DNA from: Brachypterus glaber
Taxonomy: Eukaryota > Arthropoda > Insecta > Coleoptera > Kateretidae
Direction: 5' to 3'
Assembly (NCBI GenBank): GCA_958510825.1
Contig: OY294047.1
Coordinates: 39,137,229-39,201,228 of the forward strand
DNA: 64,000 nt
In this document: piece by piece, positions 23,971-36,289 of the stretch
How the letters are laid out: the number at the start of each line of letters is the position of its first letter
How positions within the stretch are numbered: the stretch's first letter is position 1
Program-made: the position numbers and the translations under genes
The notes under the pieces: model-generated
Databases searched by the model: none
What the model was told of the DNA's origin: nothing
The model's input: the letters and a program-made list of their open reading frames with translations, nothing else

Positions 23971-24748
23971 TATATTGTTTAAAGATTTCAATGGTATCTG
24001 ACGATGGGATGTATTGTTGGTTGACGAATGTGGTGTTACAGAATGGGAATATAATGAGAAGGAAAAGCGGTTCAAAAATCAACGGAGCGTTATAAACCAA
24101 TCAGATGTTAACAAGCGACATGGAGTGTCGATCGCAGCGGAATATCAAATAACCACATTGTCACTGAGGAGAGAAAACGGACTTGAATAGGGGGTAATAA
24201 TTCATGAATAAATAAATAAAATCAAAGAGTTTTGCGGGAAAAGCGACTGCCGTAGCCTCACAGAGAAGAATTTATCGAAGTTTGTTAGCTCGTAAACTTC
24301 CACCAGCCATCCCATGTTGCGGGACTGCAACATCGCACCCCGTAACTAAGCAACTGGCCACAAGTCACTAGATTTGTAGCCGCTGCTCTCAATTAGCTTG
24401 TCGCCTTTTGAACATTTTTCATTAGGACCCCGGATTCCCACAATGGCCTTCTGTTGTTTCTACATTTCTTCCCGATGTTTTTTGTCTTACGATATCCGGA
24501 ATTAATAATCTTTTCTCGCCCCAACTCCGATTATCCAGCTTAATTAGGATACTTATTTTTATTGCAGCAATATTAAACGTGAACATCATTTAATAAAAAA
24601 TGTAAGCATTTTTAGCGAGGAGAATAAAAAGTTTTTTTATTGTGATGTTTTCTTTTAGATTAATTGGATCCCATGATATATTTATATAGCAATTTATTTT
24701 TTTTTAATATATAAAAATATTTAAGGTTTTCCTGGAATTAAAAAAATA
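23971..24748. other. GC-richer unique block
   Basis: Between about 23990 and 24540 the composition is more balanced, with several CpGs and no inverted repeat or open frame of note. Words such as CAATTAGC occur. It looks like a conserved non-coding element; there is no direct proof. Confidence 0.3.
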
Positions 24749-24750
24749 TA

Positions 24751-24958
24751 CAGTGCGATTATAAAGTGCCGAACACTTTGAAAAGAAAATACTCTTCGTT
24801 TGAAGCCACGCCTCTGTTAGAGTTCTGCGCGACAAGCCCATGTGATTGCTATGTACAACAGCTCGGTGGCCAATAAAACGCACCAACTATCTTGCATTTT
24901 ACTTATCGCTAATGCCAGTTTTGCATTAAAAAGTGTTCGGCACTTTATAATCGCACGG
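24751..24958. mobile_element. 208-bp Tc1/mariner-type MITE
   Basis: The ends are CAGTGCGATTATAAAGTGCC and the inverse of CCGTGCGATTATAAAGTGCC, matching for about 30 bases (continuing GAACACTTT), with TA outside each (24749-24750, 24959-24960). The interior is GC-richer. CAGTG-like ends, TA target duplication and small size fit a non-autonomous Tc1-type element. Two overlapping minus-strand open frames here are not genes. Confidence 0.85.
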
Positions 24959-24960
24959 TA

Positions 24961-26660
24961 TATATTTCTGGATGGTTCAAAATATTTAAATACTGGATTT
25001 ATCCTTTTTATAAATAAAACTAAAAAAAATAGGGGATACAAAGTTACTCCGATAAAAACTGACCGCGTATGTAAATATTTATATAAAGTAGCTTTCAAAG
25101 TTTATCTTTTTGCTTAACCAACCCTTGTGTATCAATTATTTTTATCCTTTTCCACAAGACTGTATAACTGCAGCGTTAAACTATGATGTATGTTAGATGT
25201 AGAATTACATATAAACCCCAAAAATGTTTTAATATCGCTAATGAACACGTATATCTGGTGCTTTATCAACTAGGCAAAGCGGGGCTAGTAAATTAACAAC
25301 AAAGCTTGTATATTTAACAACACTGGCTGGAGGGATTCAGGGGCGGCCGAGGGGGTTGTGAAAGGAAGAGAGGCTGTGCCTCCGTGCTCTGTGGTGCATC
25401 ATTAGTCTGCAGTGCCGGCATAACTCAAACCCTGTAGCCGCAATGTGAGTAACTGCAAGGCTTAATAATGTCTACAGCGCCCGGCTACATTACTTGTGAG
25501 AATCTCCTTCTCGGCCACCCCCAGGTCCCGTTTCCGCCCCCACTACAGATACGCGGACCGTCACAAGTGAAACCGAGCTATTGTCCTTTTTATCGTGTCT
25601 GAATAATGTCTTATATTACAAGCGCTGTTATTACAACACCTTAAATATACTATCCCGAGCCATAACACTTAAGCGAAGGATAATTCCAAATTGGGAGGTA
25701 AAATATATTGTAAACTTCACTATACTATCAATTTTCTTTAAAAAGAACAGTTCATATATAAAGTTTAAACGCGTGCTAAGCGGTGAATGTAGAGTTAAGT
25801 TTTTTAAAATAATTTTTATAGAAACAATTTAACCAAAGGCAATGTCTTGAAAAAATAGGAAGTATAATAAATGTTATTAAAATCAGAATTTAAAATCACG
25901 AGGTTAATTTAAATAATTCAAATGTTGTTTCGATTTATTTTAAACCAAAGTTTTTTTAGCCCCTAGGTATATGAAAAAGCAAAATAAATTTTTAGTATAC
26001 ATTATGGTACTAATGTATTTTTAAAAGGCTATAAGGGAGCCTCGATGAAGTAATTTATATTTAAACGACATACTCGGGAGATTTTGAATCTCATTTAAAG
26101 AATATCGATATTATATGTACGTAGAGCCCGTAACTCACATCAAGCGTATATAAGTATAAAGCCCTTTTAGGCTGCTTTATGAGTTTCTAAAGTATGGGAT
26201 TTCCAGAAATATTACTCCTATAGACAAAGGTTTATTGCGTTGTCGGGCTTTATCACTGACTCCAAATGGTGACAAACTATGGCTATTCGTCCTCATATTT
26301 GCGGACGTCCAGCCAACTACGTGAGACTTTTCTATTTTTCTCGCATTTTTTACTGGGAAACGAATTCAGGCCACATAACATATGATGCAATATTACATTT
26401 TACTATTTATTACTATAAATTCTCTCTTTATTAAACTTGGAATACACAAATACATAAATATTTTTGGATTTTCACTTTAATTAGTGGTTATATTTACAGG
26501 ATGACTTCCAAATCATCTATTTTAAAATAATAAAAATAAAACTCGTAGCTGAACAAATACAAACATCATTAGAATAAGGACTTTTATAACTAATTATTAA
26601 AACATTTTAAGATATTAAAAATCTCTTTACATACAGGGGTAACTGGGGGAATAATATTAA
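24961..26660. other. Intergenic DNA with two GC-richer patches
   Basis: The block at about 25310-25600 is the most GC-rich of this part, with GGGGCGGCCGAGGGGG near 25341 and several CpGs. A second at about 26130-26340 includes ACAAAGG and TTTATTGCG words that suit HMG or Hox-type factors. The rest is A/T tracts. The 25581-25832 open frame has no motif. Confidence 0.35.
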
Positions 26661-26662
26661 TT

Positions 26663-26787
26663 GCCTATCCAGAAGCTTGCATAGCAATATAAAACATTAG
26701 AATGCGATGCCGTGATTGGCTTACAAGATACATAGCGGCATCGCATTGTTATGTACTATGTTGTAATGCGAGCCTGTGGATATGCCC
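26663..26787. mobile_element. 125-bp two-arm MITE (GATATGCC family)
   Basis: The left arm TATCCAGAAGCTTGCATAGC, then ATGCGATGCCGTGATTGGC, pairs with the right arm GCATCGCATTG, then GCGAGCCTGTGGATA. The same element is found at 61854-61998, and one truncated end at 13410-13452. A TTAA lies near the left end (26657-26660), but the right side reads TTAT, so the target duplication is not exact here. Confidence 0.75.
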
Positions 26788-29517
26788 TTATAAAGTTTAT
26801 ATGTTATTATTTCTTCTGCACAAAAATTTAGTTTAGGGAAGAATTTCTGACATATTCCATTCTAACTATACTAAAAAACTCTCATTAAATTTAAACGTTG
26901 GGCGCCACTTGGTGTACTACTTTTTCCATAACAATACATTGTTCAGCATTAAAAATTATTTTTGTGTAGTTTTAAAGCACAAATAGTAAAATATTGTTTC
27001 GTTTGATATATTATTTTTCGGTGAAATATTTTGTCTGATAGCCACATAGATAGTATTATATTTTAACCGAACTATGAAAATTTAAATTTTCCGGTGGCAT
27101 AAAAACCGTTATTCACCTGTTTTTAAAACATAAATATACTTTCTAAAAACCGTAAACCAAAATATTTTCAATACCTGTCACATTTACCTTCGAAAATAGA
27201 CCAAATAAACCACAAAAAGACAATAAAAATCTGGATTTCAAATACTTGTAAACATTTTTATGATAGACAATAAAAATTTTAACCGTAAATTTTAATTTTT
27301 GCATACCGTAAGGTGAAACTATAAGCATTATTATGCAAAGATAAAAAATGTAGGTAAATTTTATAACGGGATTTAAAAAAGGTATTGCTAGGATAACTTA
27401 AATCCCTAAAATCTTATAAAGAAACACTAAAGATTCCGATATAATAAAACTTACAATAAAACTAATTCAATCTATAATAAGATGTTGTTTGCCCTCAATA
27501 TTATATCTATATTTATTGAATTACACTTCATAAAACAGGAAACACAATTTTCCTAATAAAAAAAATAAAATAAAAGCGATTTAGTCATATGCGATTATTG
27601 GCAATAGGGAGGATGATACAAATATACTCGTACGTTTTCCCGCATTTTATCAAGATCGCTTTGTAATATAGGGGCTGAGTTCAGTGGCGTTCCAAATTCC
27701 TAAAACAATGATAGCATATTTTTTTACGGAAAAAACTAGCATGTTGTCTCAACGAGAAAAAATATTAAAATATGGCATATCTATTTTGTCAGAATTCTTT
27801 AAATGGCAACTAAATATTTAGTAAAAGTAACAATTATTTGGATTTTGTTTACAGAATTCTGTAGTCACTAGCACCTAGACTGTTTTTTTCGTGTTATTTT
27901 GCAAACAAATTATAAATATGGTCCTTTATGTAGGTGCAAACCTTACCTTAAACTATAGTTTCAAACCCTACGCCACTGGTTGAATTTTTGCAAAGAAAAT
28001 GGGGAAACATCCGGGAGGGGTGTGCACCGTAAACGCAATATTCTACTCTTTTCGAAAGACATACTTGGATTGTTCAAAATACGTGACCACAGAGACAAAT
28101 GACGGTTCGTGCTCAGAAGTATAAATTCCACCCAAAATTATAGGCGTTTCAACTACAGGGCGATCGCAACAAGTGGGCTACAATTATTGGTACACTTTAT
28201 TACTACTTTAACGCACTAAAAAATTAAATTATAACAAAAATGGGTGTAATTTCGTGATGGTAGAATGTTACTTACAAATAATATGGAATCGAGATACACA
28301 AACACCACAGGCAACGGTTTTATTTTAAATGAATATCTGGTGAGCCAGATGAACAGTTAAATGTTAAGAATTTATCATGAAAATTATGAATAAAAGCTAT
28401 AGAAGATAGAAACTTTCTTAGTTTTTGTGTACTGCCTAAAAATAAATCAACCGGGGACTGAACGATCATCACTTAAAGGAGTTACTTCTAATCTAGTTGA
28501 CTTGAGGCTACAAAAAAGATAATAGCGGATAATACTGCCTTTTAATCTCACTATGGTATTGCACCGCTAAAAAGAAAGATGACAGCTGCGAAAGCCGTAT
28601 AGACCAATCTAAAGAAAAGAAGACTAAAAAATACCAGAAAATGTTTTTTATCGATACATCTAGTATATTGTACTCAGTTGAGCAACAAAATTGACAGGCA
28701 GTTAGCTTGATCGTGCTCGATAGTCGCATAAAAAATGGTAAACAATCTCTTGAAAGGTTACCCATGCTTTGTAATACATGGGGAATGTTGTTACTTTGTT
28801 CTAGAATTTAACCAGCTTAATTAGACAGGTCAAATTACGTTTTACAGAGAAATCATTTTGAGTAGATACACTGCAAAAATATAAATACCAGAGAAGAAAA
28901 TTGAAAGTAGTTAAAAAATGCGGTAAACTCTTATATAATTTTTCAGACCCAACTGATCTCGGGGTGTATCTCTTTGAAATTAAAGGTAATTGTTGCATGA
29001 TATTTGTTTTTAAAATAAATTGTTTACTACAAATAGTCCATTCGCCGATTTAGGTTTTCTATTTTTACACCTTGCAGTGCTTTTTTCATCTGTTAGTAAA
29101 ACAACAAAAATTATAAAAAGTGTTTTATTTATCTTATTTACGAAATGCCAAACAAGGTTAACAAGAGATTTGTCTTATTCTTTAAATATATATGAATATG
29201 TATTTAGTAGCTTTTTACCCTTAATATAGATGAAAGATTAAAATCTTAAATAAAATAAAAACACGATACAAAAATGTATCATATCATCATTCGATAAAAA
29301 CTGTAATTTAGATAGCACTTCTAGAAACAATAAAATAATATTTGCTTTGTGGTAAGTATTGTTAGCAGAATAGAGGTTTTGTTGGGCCCGTTGTATGTTA
29401 TGTTTCAAGAACTCGGCGTTCTTTCCCTCTCACTCTGCTTCTTTCAGAACCGTCTTTAACGTAAAATTATATTTGGTTGCGAATCAAATTGTAAATTACA
29501 AAATAAATTTACATTAA
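26788..29517. other. Intergenic DNA, mostly AT-rich
   Basis: No supportable gene. On the minus strand TGGCGCCCAAC at 26898-26908 resembles a retrovirus-type tRNA-Lys primer binding site. A TACACTGCAAAAA end at 28867-28879 matches the outer element at 9434. Balanced blocks lie at about 27600-27720, 28080-28180 and 28440-28780. Short open frames at 28508-28765, 28801-28998 and 29020-29229 have no motifs. Confidence 0.3.
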
Positions 29518-29604
29518 GGGAACGTTCAAGTATTACGTAACGCTCCTAGGGGAGTGGGGGTCCAACATGATCAACATTTTCGTGAGTAATACTTGAACGT
29601 TCCC
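29518..29604. mobile_element. 87-bp GGGAACG-family mini-element
   Basis: Both ends are present: GGGAACGTTCAAGTATTACG on the left and its near inverse, ending CTTGAACGTTCCC, on the right. TAA is found directly outside each end (29515-29517 and 29605-29607), a 3-bp target duplication. Internally it keeps only a short G-rich and GTCCAACATGATCAAC segment, so it is an internally deleted copy. Confidence 0.85.
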
Positions 29605-29690
29605 TAATCTATATGTCTAATTACAATACCCTCTAGAATTCAAATTAACAAGAAAAATGAGACAAACTGCATACCTTGTTTATTCAGTGT

Positions 29691-29858
29691 AAGAATACGA
29701 ACTACTTTTCTGGTTACTGCAACCAGATATGGCAAGGGCAACAATTAAACTTGTGGCTACCAAAAACTAAACTTTTTTATTATGTGGTAAGCACAACAAT
29801 GTCTCTTGTTGCCCTTACCAGATTTCCGGTTGCAGCAACCAGAAAAATGGTTATTCCG
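29691..29858. mobile_element. Foldback MITE with CTGGTTRCTGCAACC arms
   Basis: TTTTCTGGTTACTGCAACC with GGCAAGGGCAACAA (29706-29743) is repeated inverted at 29806-29846. Outside this core the bases pair more loosely for about 15 more positions. The target duplication is not clear. An open frame across it (29676-29912) is palindrome-driven. Confidence 0.7.
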
Positions 29859-29859
29859 C

Positions 29860-32800
29860 ATTTATCTATTGTTCTGATTGACATACCTAGATTTTTTTTA
29901 GTGTATTATTAAATTATTTTAATGAGTTACTAAGATGCTTAACGAAATTATTATTATACTATGCCACAACCAATTTATAGTCAAACAGAATTTAAACCAC
30001 AGCAAATATCCAGTGTTAAATTGTAAAATAAATTCAACAACAATTTGTTTTCGTCGCAATAAATTCATTTAATCAAAGTGGTTTTTAATCTGACAATGTA
30101 ATGTATTGATATAATTTTGAAACTTGATATATGAAATTCCCTATTCAGTTTTTAAATATAACTGGCGCCCAACACAAATAACCTTGAAATCGATTCCTTT
30201 CAGTATTTTTCATTGTTTAAAATTGTAGCGTAGTAATTACTAAAATAATGAGACCCCGGAAGAAAAGGACAAATGAAAAAATACAGGATCGCACGCGTAT
30301 CAATATGGAAATATAGTTGATAGTGTTTTATCTTAGTAACTAATGTTTACAAATATGTTTTATTATATAATATGTATTGTATTTGAGAAAAATGATAACT
30401 TTGAGAATTAAAGAAAGATTTTTCATTAAATTATAATTTAGCAATACTGTTTTACCATACCATACAGATTCCGATAAAAGTTTCAATCGAAATTTATACG
30501 ATTCTTTTTGATTTTTCCATATAGAATACTATAGAAAACTATAGAATCGTTTTATGCAATATAGAAAATGATATATCTATACGTACAGCACACCAAAGTG
30601 AACTTTATATATAAACGATTACGTAATATTTCATCAGCCCCTTATATTTAATATTAAATTTTAAAAATAAAAGATAAAATCGTTATTCACATTATCAGAT
30701 AAATTTTTAATCTAACATTGTAAAAGTATACAAACTGTTTTATAAAAATTTACAGCATACTAAATAATTCAATTACCAGAATATTATAAAACGCCAATAA
30801 TTTTAAACCCGGCACTGGTATATACTACCAATATCTTAATTAATCAGACTTGGCTCTATATTAAATATGTTAGCCAAAAATAAATAAGTATTAGTTTAAG
30901 ATTAATTGAGAATATAATACAGATTATTTTTTCAATCATAATATCGGTTTCAACCGTTAAAAAACACGCATAATCATAAAAACGGGATGTTTTCGTCACG
31001 AATATCACGGAAAATCGAAAATAGGTATACCACTTCTCTGGTTCTTTAATACAACAAGCTTGTAATATTATAACAAAATATCAACTAAAATACGAAATTA
31101 AGGTAATTTTCATGTCATATTAGATTATTTTTATATTTATGTACTTCGGATATAGCGAATATAATTTGTCTGTGTATTACGTATGAAAATACCCCGTAGA
31201 CACAAAGATCTATTTTTTTATATTATACGTATATAAGTAAATTTACTTATAATAAAGGATAATTAGGCGGATCATTAATTAATTAATTTTAGTTTTATAG
31301 TTTTTAGAGTTTATATCTCAATCATTAACAAATTTTCCGGATATACTTCTTCTACATTTTTAAGTACAATAGTTCTAGTATTGATTCTATTGTTTTTTTA
31401 TACACTAAATCCTAATAAAAATTTCTTGAAAAAGCTGTTGATTTATAAATATTTTGGAGGAGATATTGATTATAATTGTTGCAGCCGGTCCTGCACGTAG
31501 TCTACGGGAACACATGTTGCAGGAATGCACGAGCCGATGTCTTTATGCGGTCGGGCAGATGCCTATGGAGATATCATACTCACTAAGGGAATGACAACTC
31601 CCGATATTCACAAATCAAATGTGCAGGCTGCGCCTGTCAATGTGTCTGATATGTGCCGAGGATGTGCTCTTTTCTTCTTTTTACTTGTTCATTTTAACCA
31701 AGGCTCTTCTTTAATTGCGTGACGTTCACTTTCAAGCTAAAGTAACCCTGATGTTGTTAGTCTATTTCGTTTTCGTTTATCGATAAATTTTAATTGAGAA
31801 ATGGCTCTTCGTATGCTAAATATAGTATACAAACATTTCTCGTAATAAATTAACGTCTTTAGGTCTTTTTATTTTGGAGAGATACCCCATAGTGGGACGG
31901 GATGCATAGGAACCCCACGTCGTCAATTAAAGCAGCAAAAATCCGTTTAAAAATCTAACTAGGCCGAAAAATTTAATACAATTTAATATTTTTAAAATAA
32001 CAAAAAATATTCGTATAAAGATAAAAGAGAAATAAATCAACTCGGATAATATAGATAGAGTATGTTTGTATGGGTGTGTAAAATATAGTTTGTTTTGAAT
32101 GCGGAATGTGAATTTAGTGCATTTGAAGCAAGGGTGGAAGAAAATATACAGAAATAAGAAATCTTTGTATAGTCTTGATATAATTTAATGTTATCATGTT
32201 GGCATCATTCCACGGTATGTATGGTTTATGCTCTGACCAGACATGGATGGCAAAACCCCGCCTCATGAAAAACTGGCATATTGCAGTCTTGAACTCGTTT
32301 CAGTCTCAAAATGGCAACTCTAATAGAGAAATGGGTTTTATTTTCTAAACGTAAAAAGCAATTTATCATTAGTGTCGCCTCCTTAAATCAAACTAATATA
32401 ATGCTTATATTACCAAACCCTATTGGAAAAATGTATATGTGCTCTCCCTCTTTACTAGAATAAAAATATATTCATTCAATTTAATGCATTATTTATTTTT
32501 CAGGTTTTAATGAAATGTTTGCTATTTTTCATCGTTGTAATTCACTTTTTAGGTCAACTGGCACATAAATATTGTACGTCGCTTTAATTCAATAACGAAT
32601 TTATTAAATTTCTACGCAATCCATACGGATTGATATCGCTGTCAAGATTACGCATTTGTACACACTGTCTACTTGTTCATTTCTGCCTTCCGGCTTAATT
32701 ATTTGTGTTTCTGCCAGCAGGTCAAATGCTTAAATATGGAAGGATTAATACACTTTTAATTGTTAAGATGGCAAAAAATCTCCAGCCAATTAGCACTGGC

Positions 32801-33454
32801 AGTTGTCCAGAAGTCAGTTTCTCCACAATAGAAAAACATACAAGGTGGACCAATTTAGTATACTAGTAATAAATGCAAAGGACGTTATTTTATATACTAT
32901 TCTAAGTATCTATTTGGATTATTCCCCATTATTTTTAGTATAACTTGATAATATAACAGCAATGAATTTAAGTAGGGATACTTGAGTTGTCAGTTTTAAT
33001 AAATATTACAAAACAAGAAATAAAGGTTTTGTTGTCTCCTAATTAATGTAATGATAATAAAAGAATGATTACAAATAGTAAAACCTGCTTTTTCTGTTAA
33101 AATTAGTATCTATATCCCAGAAAGGTAATTTAAATTTGTAGTTGATATTTCTAATTTTAAGCTTTTCTGGTTTGTTAGTTGTCGGAAGCATAAATTAGTA
33201 AAACAAAAATGTTGGCTTTTTTCCCTGACCTTCCTTATCCATTGGGAACTACATAAATCTACCAATTAAATGAGTTGTAGTGATTGGGAAAATATTTACT
33301 CTGAAAACTAATAGCACCATCTATTTAAGTCTGCTGTCGTTTTCCAATAATAGGAAATGCTTCTATTTTAAGTAAAACAAAGGCGGAGCGTTTAAAGTGT
33401 AAAATAGAGTATTAAGTGTAAAAAGGAGTATAAAATAAAATGTAGTATCCTAGT
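29860..33454. other. Long AT-rich stretch with two balanced blocks
   Basis: No gene is supportable. TGGCGCCCAAC at 30163-30173 resembles a tRNA-Lys primer binding site next to a lost LTR. Balanced unique blocks are at about 31470-31760 (several CpGs; its 65-codon frame has no motif) and 32520-32840. The remainder is A/T tracts. Confidence 0.3.
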
Positions 33455-33455
33455 T

Positions 33456-33932
33456 TATTATTCTCTTCACAGATCGTTTAGAAGAGTATTATAAGGTATT
33501 TTCGATTTTCGAAAATCGTCAAAAAAACGTCCTAGATTAAAAATTCATGGATACAAATGTGTTTCAGAAAAAAATAAGTAACTTTGAAAATGTCTATCTG
33601 TCGGTATGTCCATCTGTCGGTATGTCCGTCTATGTATCTGTCCGTCCATCCAATGTCAAGTTTTTTGTGTACACGATAACTCAAGAATGAATTATCCGAT
33701 CAATTGTTTTTTGAAAAAAAAATCATTTTTTTCGTTATTCGAAAAATAGTTTTTTTACACTTGATTCTTTATTTAAAAGAACCTGGGCCTACAGAGTATT
33801 TGTCCTCTTGTTTATTTTGCGTTTTAAATATTTTTATCTTGCGTTTAGGTATTTGGAAAAATGCAGTAAACCATCCACTGTGAAGAGTATATAATGGGAT
33901 GCGTAGCAATACATATCTTTACCACTTGTTTT
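33456..33932. mobile_element. Foldback-like repeat with CTCTTCACAG ends
   Basis: TTATTATTCTCTTCACAG at about 33456-33472 is inverted as CTGTGAAGAGTATATAA at about 33879-33895. Just inside the left end GAAGAGTATTATAA gives a small subterminal palindrome. The middle carries tandem CTGTCGGTATGTC and GTCCGTC words (33588-33652), then a TTGAGTTATCGTG-type word on the minus strand. Related ends occur at 55341-55379 and 44432-44450, and the GTATTTGGAAAAATG part at 19755-19830. Confidence 0.55.
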
Positions 33933-33935
33933 ATA

Positions 33936-34127
33936 TTCCACCTTTTCCATTGAACTACTATTCTACGTCGGAGGTCGCCTATTGATTTAGTTGAGAAAAA
34001 ATAAGTTCATGCGCGCAATAAAGTTTCAGCGGGTGTGAATCCGTTCAGTTGCATAAAACAAGCGACTCTTCCGGACAAAATATTTGCGTTTATGTGCCGC
34101 AAAAAGACCTTGTTTGTACCTATTACG
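33936..34127. other. Balanced unique block
   Basis: About 190 bp with several CpGs and homeodomain-like CAATAAA/TTTATG words. No repeat structure. Possibly regulatory. Confidence 0.25.
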
Positions 34128-34243
34128 TTACATGTTTGTTTAACCTCGTACTATTCTACTTAATTAAGCATCCCCTAATTCCAGGACTTGTGTGAGCTAG
34201 TAGTAGGGAGAACCACAGGCTTATACTGACTTTCAAACCAGTT
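34128..34243 (-). mobile_element. SINE tail fragment
   Basis: This 116-bp segment matches 59985-60100 at nearly every base (for example CCTCGTACTATTCTACTTAA and GGACTTGTGTG). At 60 kb it is joined to a tRNA-like head, so here only the 3' part survives. Orientation is taken from that copy. Confidence 0.75.
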
Positions 34244-34439
34244 TGAACACATACCTATGGGTATACAGTTTTTTTTAATGATTTAGGCCTTCTGCTCATA
34301 CAAATTTTTGGTTTCACTCTAATGACGGCCGTTATTTTTTTCTTAGCTGTACTAATTATGCTAGCTCTGTTACGTGCTCAATTTATTATTCATTATTTTG
34401 AAACTGTTAAAATTAGTTATTTCTAAGGACTTTTGTTAT
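34244..34439. other. AT-rich spacer
   Basis: No gene or repeat boundary is visible. Confidence 0.3.
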
Positions 34440-34475
34440 AGTTATCCAATCCGAATCGTTCATTTTAAATTTGGC

Positions 34476-34552
34476 GCAATTATTCAAAATGGATGCCGTC
34501 TATGTTAGTCATACGCGCATTATTAAAGCGCTATCGTCTTCTCTTGTTTTTT
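34476..34552. mobile_element. Fragment of the CTCTATA-ended MITE family
   Basis: AAAATGGATGCCGTCTATGT, TAGTCATACGCGCA and TTAAAGCGCTATC follow the same order as AAAAATGGAGGTCACCCATG to GCCTTATCC in the right arm of the 58263-58562 element. The terminal CCTCTATA is absent. Confidence 0.5.
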
Positions 34553-34560
34553 TTTTAATA

Positions 34561-35700
34561 ATAAACTTATTTAAAATAAAAGGTATGTTTTCTTCTTCTT
34601 GAGTAAACTTTTATCTTAGAACATAATTCACCTGATGATTTTTTCAGCTCTAAAGATACTATTTTTACATCAGTGTTTCTACATAACTTTTTTCTAATAT
34701 ATTCTCTATCTAACGGTACTGAATTTTATATGGTGTCCTTCCACTTACAAACTCAAAGTTATTTCTGGAAAAACAAGGTTCGGAAAATAATGTGGCCAAA
34801 TAAATTATATGAAAATTTACTCAAATAAAATATTTTTAATGGAATTTATTCAGAAACATTACCATATTTACTTTTTACTAAAAACTATTTGGTTGAAATT
34901 CCTTAAAAAAAAATTAAAATTACTTGATGTCATGCGGTATCATACTTTTCTGCCATAAAGAAGTATATTTTAAGCAAATGACAGGTAATACAAAGAAGTG
35001 CTTATGGCTGAAAGTTAAATTTGTGTTAATCTTGGGTCCCAAGTTGCTCTTCCTTAACCACAAAATAAAAGAAAATGCAAATAAAAATACAAAGATAAGT
35101 ACTATGGAAACAATTTATATCCTTTTGCGATGAAAGTATTAAAAAGTTACCTGTTAAAGCATTAATTTTTTAAAAAATAATCTTCCGAATTATACGCGAA
35201 TCTTCGAATTATGCGGGAATAATTCATTGTTTTCCTTCAAGTTTATTGTCAAAGGAAATAGTTACTCCAGATACCTTGCCCCTATCGTAATTATTTCCAG
35301 ACACCAAAATTTCATGAAAACAGTGAATTATTCCCGTGTTAATTATATACCTAATCCCGTATATCTTCTAAACCTTAACCAAGGTGCTCTTTGGCATTAT
35401 TATTTTATTTCTATACATTACAATTTCACGGCAACCTTTTACAGCATTCGATTCATTTTTTTTTCTTTCTAGTTCCATAAAACTGCGAACAAAACACTGT
35501 ACAGTAACAGAGACAATAGCAACTACGTTATAATATTTAAATGTCTATTATTTTAAACAAAATAAAATAGAAAATGTATTCGGTTTAACCAACCTTATCC
35601 TAGAAAATATTAATATTAATTAACTAAATTACCATTCTTTGGCGTTTACTACGCTGAGATTTTGTTACCGTATTGATTACTGGTGAAACCAAAGCATCTT
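34561..35700. other. AT-rich intergenic DNA
   Basis: A small inverted repeat joins GCGGGAATAATTCA (about 35213-35226) and TGAATTATTCCCGT (about 35324-35337). Otherwise nothing is supportable; the 34924-35133 and 35227-35472 frames have no motif. Confidence 0.3.
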
Positions 35701-35702
35701 TA

Positions 35703-36079
35703 CACTGTTAAAAGTAAACTGAATATAATTTTACTTAAATTTTGTTAAAAATACGCAACATTTCATGTCCGTCCTTTAATATTAAAGTACGTGACCTTAG
35801 AACTATAGTTTTTTTTAACAAAAATTAAAAAACATTTGTATAGGATACTAACTTTATAACTAAATATTCAGTTACAAACGTATAGGAAGTTAAGATCATA
35901 TACAAATGTACTTGTTTTTGTTAAAAAAACTATAGTTACAAAGTCACGTACTTTAATATTTAAGGACGGACATAAAATGTTGCATGTTTTTAACAAAAAT
36001 TAAAGTGTAATTGTATAGGATAATAACTTTCGATTTCCTATTCATTTGTAACTAAATATTAAGTTTACTTTTTACAGTG
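35703..36079. mobile_element. 377-bp Tc1/mariner-type foldback
   Basis: The ends are CACTGTTAAAAGTAAACT and the inverse of CACTGTAAAAAGTAAACT, each with TA outside (35701-35702, 36080-36081). Inner arms also pair, including GTCCGTCCTTTAATATTAAA with its inverse and the AACTATAGTTTTTTT blocks. No coding frame. Confidence 0.8.
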
Positions 36080-36081
36080 TA

Positions 36082-36289
36082 GGTATTGAATACAAGTTGT
36101 TCCAGTAACGATAACAGAACAACTGTATACACGGTGTTTAGAGTCTTTTGGTGGAAAATAAAGGAAATAATTCTACATCATAAAACATGAAAAACCAGCA
36201 CTAAAACATAGATCCGGATACGAACCCTTAAAATTTTACTAAAAATAGGGTTTTTGCATCTATACTAGTATTAATAAGGGCAATTATTT
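36082..36289. other. Spacer before the tandem duplication
   Basis: Unique AT-rich sequence with no feature. Confidence 0.3.
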
